A stretch of DNA of 11,622 bases. Origin: DASWNP01 sp035537095. Lineage in GTDB: Bacteria; Acidobacteriota; Blastocatellia; Pyrinomonadales; Pyrinomonadaceae. A program made the translations under genes and the position numbers. The DNA lies in contig DATLMV010000237.1 in NCBI GenBank assembly GCA_035537095.1, positions 1 to 11,622 of the forward strand, written 5' to 3'. The notes under the pieces were generated by a model. The model saw nothing but the letters and a program-made list of their open reading frames with translations, was not told where the DNA came from and made no database searches. Within the stretch, counting starts at the first letter, position 1. Each line of letters starts with the position of its first letter. This document shows, one piece after another, positions 6,847 through 11,622 of the stretch.

Positions 6847-6969
6847 TAAACCAATTTCTCAGAAAAAAGATGCGATTTGTCTTTACTGACATCTAAAATC
6901 CTGCATCTAAACACCTGTTTTGCCCTTCGTCCCTTTTCGTTTCATCGTTTTTCCTTAGGATTTACCAAA
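6847..6969 (+). other. Leader region of the lamin-tail/DUF4214 gene
   Basis: This AT-richer stretch runs from the repeat to the start codon. It includes AGGA at 6957-6960, 9 nt before the ATG at 6970, as the probable ribosome binding site. An upstream in-frame TTG at 6877 would add 31 residues that look non-coding and would bury the signal peptide. The remaining 6602-6667 segment holds only a weak 5-bp hairpin (GTTAG/CTAAC, 6631-6644) and no clear terminator for the thiolase. Confidence 0.55.
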
Positions 6970-8814
6970 ATGTCTATCTCACCTCGCAGCGTGCGGAAGT
7001 GTGTCCGCGCAAACCTCCGCCTGCTGGCCGTCGCTTTGATGGTCGCATGTTCCGTCGTCGGCGCGCGCGCGCAGGCCGCCGCCTCTTCCGACGTGGTTAT
7101 CAGTCAGGTCTACACGCGCGGCGGCGAAGCGGGCGCGACCTACCAGAACGACTTCATCGAGATTTTCAATCGCGGGACGGCGACCGTCAACATCAACGGT
7201 TACTCGCTGCAAATCGTCTCGACGACGAACGGCTCGACCGTCGCCACCAACGTCTCTTTCTCTTCGACGCGCAGCATGAACGTCGAACCCGGCCAGTATT
7301 TTCTCTTCAAGCTCGAAGGCTCGGGGACGAACGGGCAGCCGCTTCCCGTCTCGGAGAATCTGCCGGTTCCGTTCCTCAATCTCGGCAGCACGTCGGGCAA
7401 GATTGCGCTCGTCAGAAATAATCAGGCGATTAATTCCTTCCAATGTCCGGTCGGGCAAGACCCGGACATCGCCGATTACGTCGGCTACGGCAACGTCAAC
7501 TGCGCCGAAGGCAACGCGCCCACGACCGCGCCGACGCTGACCACCGTTATCCTGCGTAACGGCGGCGGCTGCGACGACACCGACAACAACGCCGCCAACT
7601 TCAACGCCGCTCAACCGAACCCGCGCAACACCTTTTCGGCGCGCAACGTCTGCCCCGTCGGCGAAACGGGCGGCCCGACCTCCCTTGAGTTCGGCGCGAC
7701 GACTTTCAACGTCTCCGAGTCCGCGACCCATCTTGACATCGAAGTCAACCGCACCGGAGACACCTCTGCGCAAGTGAGCGTTGATTACGCGACGACCGAC
7801 GCGACGGCCTCCGAGCGGCAGGACTACAAGGCCGCGCTCGGCACGCTCCGCTTCCGCGCGGGCGAGACGACGAAGACCGTCCGCATCCTGCTGACCGACG
7901 ACGGCTACCCCGAAGGCGGCGACGAGACGTTTCAACTGACGCTCTCGAACCCGACGGGCGGCGCGTCCGTCCCCGCGCCGGTTGCGACCGTCACGATCAA
8001 CGATAACGACTTTGTGACGCCCGCCGCTAATCCGCTTGACGACGCGCAGTTCTTCGTCCGCCAGCACTATCACGATTTTCTCAACCGTGAACCGGACGCT
8101 GACGGCTTCGCTTTCTGGACGAACCAGATCAACGGTTGCGGCGCAAACGTCGGCTGCCGCGAAGTCAAACGCATCAACGCGTCGGCGGCCTTCTTCCTCT
8201 CGGTCGAGTTTCAGGAGACGGGATTCTTCGTCTATCGCGTCTACAAAGCCGCGCTGCCGGAGACGCCCGCGCGCCCGCGCGCGATGCCGCGCTACCGTGA
8301 GTTCACGCGCGACGCTCAGGCCGTCGGGCGCGACGTGGTTGTCATCCCTAACTCCACGCAATGGCTCGTCCAGTTGGACGCCAACAAGCAGGACTTCACG
8401 GCGGAGTTCGTCACGCGTCCCGAATTTCTCGCCCTCTATCCGGTTTCGCTCAGTCCGGCGCAGTACGTTGATAAGCTGAACGCGCAGGCGGGCGGCGTGC
8501 TCTCGCCGGATGAGCGCAGCAATCTCGTCAACGGGATGGCCTTCGGCTTCGAGACGCGCGCCTCCGTCCTCCGCAAGGTCGCCGAGGACAGCGACTTGCG
8601 CGACCGGGAATACAGGCGCGCCTTCGTCCTCACGGAATACTTCGGCTACCTGCGGCGCAATCCCAACGACGCCCCCGAACCGGGGCTCAACTACGTCGGC
8701 TACGATTTCTGGCTCGGCAAACTCGACGAGTTCAACGGCAACTATATCAACGCCGAGATGGTCAAAGGCTTCATCACCTCGGGCGAGTATCGCGGGCGCT
8801 TCGGCGCGCAGTAA
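6970..8814 (+). CDS. Secreted lamin-tail / Calx-beta / DUF4214 multidomain protein
   Basis: The 614-residue protein starts at the ATG at 6970, chosen over an in-frame TTG at 6877. That start gives a clean signal peptide: basic RKCVRANLR at 9-17, a hydrophobic core at about 18-30, and cleavage near ARAQA (32-36). Domains in order: lamin-tail domain at about 40-228 (DVVISQVYTRGG, DFIEIFNRGT), Calx-beta at about 237-348 (DDGYPEGGDETFQLTLSNPTGG, ending TVTINDND), and DUF4214 region at about 357-612. The DUF4214 region opens with FVRQHYHDFLNREPDADGFAFW at 362-383 and ends with a second related half, AFVLTEYFGYLRRNPNDAPE...GYDFWLGKLDEFNG, at 551-590. Calx-beta folds often bind calcium and mediate adhesion; DUF4214 has no settled function. 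Four or more cysteines in the lamin-tail part suggest disulfides and an extracytoplasmic location. It is probably a surface or structural protein. Its lamin-tail module is homologous to that of the downstream nuclease, 378 nt away. Confidence 0.85.
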   Translation: MSISPRSVRKCVRANLRLLAVALMVACSVVGARAQAAASSDVVISQVYTRGGEAGATYQNDFIEIFNRGTATVNINGYSLQIVSTTNGSTVATNVSFSSTRSMNVEPGQYFLFKLEGSGTNGQPLPVSENLPVPFLNLGSTSGKIALVRNNQAINSFQCPVGQDPDIADYVGYGNVNCAEGNAPTTAPTLTTVILRNGGGCDDTDNNAANFNAAQPNPRNTFSARNVCPVGETGGPTSLEFGATTFNVSESATHLDIEVNRTGDTSAQVSVDYATTDATASERQDYKAALGTLRFRAGETTKTVRILLTDDGYPEGGDETFQLTLSNPTGGASVPAPVATVTINDNDFVTPAANPLDDAQFFVRQHYHDFLNREPDADGFAFWTNQINGCGANVGCREVKRINASAAFFLSVEFQETGFFVYRVYKAALPETPARPRAMPRYREFTRDAQAVGRDVVVIPNSTQWLVQLDANKQDFTAEFVTRPEFLALYPVSLSPAQYVDKLNAQAGGVLSPDERSNLVNGMAFGFETRASVLRKVAEDSDLRDREYRRAFVLTEYFGYLRRNPNDAPEPGLNYVGYDFWLGKLDEFNGNYINAEMVKGFITSGEYRGRFGAQ

Positions 8815-8864
8815 GGCCAGTCAACAAGCGCGCCCGTCGCCTGCGGCGGCAGCAGCCTGTTTCG

Positions 8865-8910
8865 TGCCGGACTCTCGTTTTGAAATCCGAATCGAGACGA
8901 GAGTCCGGCA
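8865..8910. terminator. Perfect 14-bp stem-loop downstream of the DUF4214 gene
   Basis: TGCCGGACTCTCGT at 8865-8878 is exactly complementary to ACGAGAGTCCGGCA at 8897-8910, with an 18-nt AT-richer loop. It starts 51 nt after the stop at 8814. There is no T-run after it on either strand, so it is not a classical intrinsic terminator. It may be a tract-less terminator, a 3'-end stabiliser or a repeat unit, since the stem word TCCGGCAG recurs twice nearby. Confidence 0.55.
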
Positions 8911-9177
8911 GAGTCTCCACAATTTCATCCGCAGTCGAGCATCCCGCAACGCTCCGGCAGCGACGAACGCGAGATAACTATCGCTGCACAAAAACATCCG
9001 GCGACAAGTGCGTCGCGCGCCCTAACGTGACAACTGCCGATGCGCGATTCTCGTCCGGCAGCTTGACGACGGGCCGGATTATCAGTTACAAAGCGTCACC
9101 GTCCCAAACGTGCTTGGCGTCTCCGATGAAGGCCATATCAGAGGACGCCTGTTCCCTTCAACCAGTCAAACAGACGA

Positions 9178-9182
9178 AAGGA
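9178..9182 (+). promoter_or_regulatory. Ribosome binding site AAGGA for the nuclease
   Basis: AAGGA stands 10 nt before the GTG at 9193 and is the main reason for choosing that start over an in-frame GTG at 9232, which lacks a comparable site. Confidence 0.6.
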
Positions 9183-9192
9183 TCTTCCACCT

Positions 9193-11622
9193 GTGTTCTC
9201 ATCGCCTCTTCGCAGACGACCTGCTATCTTTGTGCGCCGCCATCTCATCGTTCTCCTAGTCGTCATCGCTGTTGCCGCGACCCTTCTGCTGCAACGCTCC
9301 GGCTCGGTCATCCCGACATCACAAGCACTCTCTAACGGCGTCGTCATCAGCCAAATCTACGGCGGGGGCGGCAACGCGGGTGCAACTTATACACACGACT
9401 TTATCGAACTCTTCAATCGCGGCACGTCGCCCGTAGATATTTCGGCATGGTCGGTTCAGTACGCTTCCGCTGGCGGAAATACGTGGAACGTGACCAATCT
9501 GTGCAGTTCCACCGTAGCGAACACCTGCGTGATTCCTGCCGGTAGATATTATCTGGTGCAGGAAGCGGCAGGGACGGGCGGGACAACCGCTCTGCCGACG
9601 CCCGTCAACGCGACCGGCAACGCAGCGATGAGTGGCACAAATGGAAAGGTCGCGCTGGCGAACACTCGAACCGCGCTAACCGTCACTTGCCCGACTAGCA
9701 ACGCCAGCGTCATTGATTTCGTCGGCTACGGCGGTACGACGACGACGACGGGCTTCTGCTGGGAGGGCGCAGGCCCCGCGCCCGCGCCGAGCAACACGAC
9801 CGCCGACATTCGCGGCGCGGCGGGCTGCACCGAGACCGACAACAACAACAGCGATTTCGCGACCGGCGCGCCGACGCCGCGCAACTCCGCTTCGCCCCCG
9901 AACTCCTGCGGCCTCGGCGATGCCGCCCCGACCGTCAGCAGCACGACCCCTGCCAACAGCGCGACGAACGTCGCCGTCAACTCGAACATCACGGTCAACT
10001 TCAGCGAGCCGGTCAACGTCACCAGTAGTTCGTTCACCATCTCCTGCACGACGAGCGGCGCGCACACCTTCGCGCTCTCCGGCAGCGGCGCGAGCTACAC
10101 CCTGAATCCCGACACGGACTTCTCCAACAACGAGACGTGCACGGTGACGGTGGTGGCCGCCAACGTGACGGACACGGACACCAACGACCCGCCGGACAAC
10201 ATGGAGTCCAACTACGTTTTCAGTTTCACGACCATCGCTTCGGCTGGCTCGTGCGGCGACCCGTTCACGCCCATCTTCCAGATTCAGGGCAGCAGCACGT
10301 CGAGCCCCTTCGCGGGTTCGACCGTCACGACCGAGGGCGTCGTCACCGCCGACTTCCAACTCTCCACACAGCAGAGCGGCTTCTATATTCAAGACCCGTC
10401 GGGCGACGGCAACACCGCCACCTCCGACGGCGTCTTCGTCTTCCAGCCGTCCATCACGACGGACGTTTCCGTCGGCGACCGGGTGCGCGTCACGGGCCGG
10501 GCCGTCGAGTTCAACACGATGACGGAGATTGATAACGTCACGTCAATCCAGATTTGCAGCACGGGCAACACGCCCCCGCTGCCCGTCGCCTACGACCTGC
10601 CGGAGCCGGTGCTCAACGACCTCGAACGCGTCGAAGGCATGCGCGTCACCTTCCCCGAGCCTCTGACCGTCACGGGCAACAACCTGCAAGGACGCTTCGG
10701 CGAAGTGATGCTCTCGTCCGAGGGTCGCCTGTTCCAGCAGAACAGCTTCGACCGCCCGAACAGCGCGGGCGCGCTCGCGCGTGCCGAATCCAACGCCCGC
10801 CGCCAGATTATGCTCGACGACGCGTCGAGCACGCAGAACCCGAACCCGATTCCCTACATCGGCGCGGACAACACGCTGCGCGCCGGAGACACGACGACCA
10901 ACCTGACCGGCGTCATTGACTACGGTCTGACGACGACCAACGGCACGACCCGCGACTATCGCGTCCAGCCGACCGCGACCGTCACCTTCGCGCGCACCAA
11001 CCCGCGCCCCGCCGCGCCCCAGAGCGTCGGCGGCACGCTCAAGGTCGCCAGTTCAAACGTCCTCAACTACTTCAACGGCGACGGCGCGGGCGGCGGCTTC
11101 CCGACCTCGCGCGGCGCGACGACAGCCGCCGAGTTTGCCCGCCAGCGCGCCAAGATCATCTCGGCCATCACGACCATGAATCCGGACGTGCTCGGCGTCA
11201 TCGAGATCGAGAACGACGGCTTCAATAACCCTAACGGCGCGCTGCAAGATTTGGTCAACGGCCTCAACAACGCCACCGCGCCGGGCACCTACTCGGCTAT
11301 CGACAGCCCGAACCCCGGCACCGACGAAATCAAGAACGCGATCATCTACAAGCCTTCCGCCGTCACGCCCTCCGGCGCGCAGGTCAACGACATCAACCCG
11401 GCTTGGAATCAGGCGCGCCCGCCGCTCGCGCAGACCTTCCAGCAGAACTCGAACGGCGAGAAATTCACCTTCATCGTGAACCACTTCACGTCCAAGGGTT
11501 GCTCGGCGAGCGACACCGGGATTGACGCCGACGCGGGCGACGGTCAGGGGTGCGACAACGGCCAGCGCAAGATTCAGGCTGAGCGGCTGCTCGTCTTTAT
11601 CCAGGATCGCAAGACAGCTTCC
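9193..11622 (+). CDS. Secreted ExeM/NucH-type extracellular nuclease, 3' end missing
   Basis: The frame is open from 9130 to the window edge; the stop lies beyond it. From GTG 9193, 810 residues are visible. A basic N terminus (RRRPAIFVRR) and a hydrophobic core at about 18-32 form a signal peptide or signal anchor. Domains in order: lamin-tail at about 48-238 (VVISQIYGGGGNAGATY, DFIELFNRGT), bacterial Ig-like (Big_5 type) at about 244-351, OB-like at about 354-471 (TVTTEGVVTADF, GFYIQDPSGDGN), a linker typical of this family with LERVEGMRVTFPEPLTVTG, then the endonuclease/exonuclease/phosphatase domain from about 615. Visible active-site elements are N622 in SSNVLNYF, E671 in VIEIENDG (likely metal ligand) and N763-H764 in VNHFTSKGC. 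The later GD-N and SDH motifs lie beyond the window. ExeM-like enzymes degrade extracellular DNA with divalent metals, in biofilm turnover or phosphate scavenging; transfer of that role here is inference. The Ig-like domain between lamin-tail and OB is an addition to the ExeM layout as I know it. Confidence 0.88.
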   Translation, partial: MFSSPLRRRPAIFVRRHLIVLLVVIAVAATLLLQRSGSVIPTSQALSNGVVISQIYGGGGNAGATYTHDFIELFNRGTSPVDISAWSVQYASAGGNTWNVTNLCSSTVANTCVIPAGRYYLVQEAAGTGGTTALPTPVNATGNAAMSGTNGKVALANTRTALTVTCPTSNASVIDFVGYGGTTTTTGFCWEGAGPAPAPSNTTADIRGAAGCTETDNNNSDFATGAPTPRNSASPPNSCGLGDAAPTVSSTTPANSATNVAVNSNITVNFSEPVNVTSSSFTISCTTSGAHTFALSGSGASYTLNPDTDFSNNETCTVTVVAANVTDTDTNDPPDNMESNYVFSFTTIASAGSCGDPFTPIFQIQGSSTSSPFAGSTVTTEGVVTADFQLSTQQSGFYIQDPSGDGNTATSDGVFVFQPSITTDVSVGDRVRVTGRAVEFNTMTEIDNVTSIQICSTGNTPPLPVAYDLPEPVLNDLERVEGMRVTFPEPLTVTGNNLQGRFGEVMLSSEGRLFQQNSFDRPNSAGALARAESNARRQIMLDDASSTQNPNPIPYIGADNTLRAGDTTTNLTGVIDYGLTTTNGTTRDYRVQPTATVTFARTNPRPAAPQSVGGTLKVASSNVLNYFNGDGAGGGFPTSRGATTAAEFARQRAKIISAITTMNPDVLGVIEIENDGFNNPNGALQDLVNGLNNATAPGTYSAIDSPNPGTDEIKNAIIYKPSAVTPSGAQVNDINPAWNQARPPLAQTFQQNSNGEKFTFIVNHFTSKGCSASDTGIDADAGDGQGCDNGQRKIQAERLLVFIQDRKTAS
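9736..9750 (+). repeat. (ACG)5 trinucleotide run inside the nuclease gene
   Basis: Five consecutive ACG codons encode five threonines within GYGGTTTTTGFCWEG in the lamin-tail domain, about residues 182-186. It is in frame, so a change in copy number would alter loop length without breaking the gene. Confidence 0.7.

Larger units (their letters stand above)
8815..9192. other. Intergenic region between the two lamin-tail genes
   Basis: The 378-nt spacer holds the hairpin at 8865-8910, three scattered TCCGGCAG words (8904-8911, 8953-8960, 9054-9061) and, at its end, AAGGA at 9178-9182. Beyond that I see no gene with good coding character. The spacer must contain the nuclease promoter unless the two genes are co-transcribed, but no convincing -35/-10 pair is visible. 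Confidence 0.6.

Noticed and set aside
6877..6969. N-terminal extension of the lamin-tail/DUF4214 protein from TTG 6877
   Set aside because: The extra 31 residues precede a complete signal peptide, and AGGA is positioned for the ATG at 6970.
6979..8361. Minus-strand open frame of about 460 codons opposite the lamin-tail/DUF4214 gene
   Set aside because: Its Arg/Val/Ala-rich low-complexity product has no motif. The plus strand encodes clear lamin-tail, Calx-beta and DUF4214 domains.
9026..9259. A 77-codon frame reading LDDGPDYQLQSV-like sequence in the same spacer
   Set aside because: It looks mildly protein-like and could be a gene remnant, but it has no ATG, no recognised homology and overlaps the nuclease start. 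Evidence is too weak to call a pseudogene.
8880..9335. Open frame of about 151 codons across the spacer before the nuclease
   Set aside because: Its Ser/Thr/Arg-rich product has no domain, lacks a good ribosome binding site and overlaps the nuclease signal peptide out of frame.
9676..10392. Minus-strand open frame of about 238 codons over the nuclease gene
   Set aside because: It is an antisense shadow rich in Arg, Val, Ala and Gly, lying over the confidently assigned lamin-tail and Ig-like domains.

Overview
The window is GC-rich (many NNC/NNG codons) and carries ordinary housekeeping genes beside secreted multidomain proteins. The combination of a lamin-tail, Calx-beta and DUF4214 protein, tricorn-like S41 peptidases with DSHT motifs and degenerate short-repeat spacers suggests an Acidobacteriota genome, possibly Blastocatellia/Pyrinomonadaceae. 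That placement is inference from gene content, not from a marker gene.

Layout. At 1-77 a degenerate 7-nt repeat runs almost to the start codon of tyrS (80-1291, tyrosyl-tRNA synthetase). An RDD-family membrane protein follows on the same strand (1339-2160). Next come two tandem paralogous secreted S41 peptidases on the minus strand (2290-3648 and 3829-5184). Each has a purine/pyrimidine-rich inverted-repeat element 9-10 nt beyond its stop codon. A 235-nt divergent spacer leads to a plus-strand thiolase (5420-6601). The spacer at 6602-6969 holds a REP/BIME-like inverted pair of hairpin units. It is followed by a secreted lamin-tail / Calx-beta / DUF4214 protein (6970-8814). After a 378-nt spacer with a perfect 14-bp hairpin comes an incomplete secreted nuclease of the ExeM/NucH type (lamin-tail, Ig-like, OB-like, endonuclease/exonuclease/phosphatase). 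It starts at a GTG at 9193 and runs off the right edge.

How the genes relate. tyrS and the RDD gene are only 47 nt apart and may share a transcript, without an obvious functional link. The two peptidases are a local duplication with a sharply bounded stretch of near-identical DNA at their 3' ends, which looks like gene conversion. The last two genes share a homologous N-terminal lamin-tail module and signal peptides. They probably act outside the cytoplasm, one as a surface or structural protein and the other as a nuclease acting on external DNA or phosphate sources.

I see no CRISPR array, phage, toxin-antitoxin pair, defence island, tRNA or rRNA. The least explained material is in the intergenic repeats and the S41 paralogue pair. 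No clearly new multigene system is visible.
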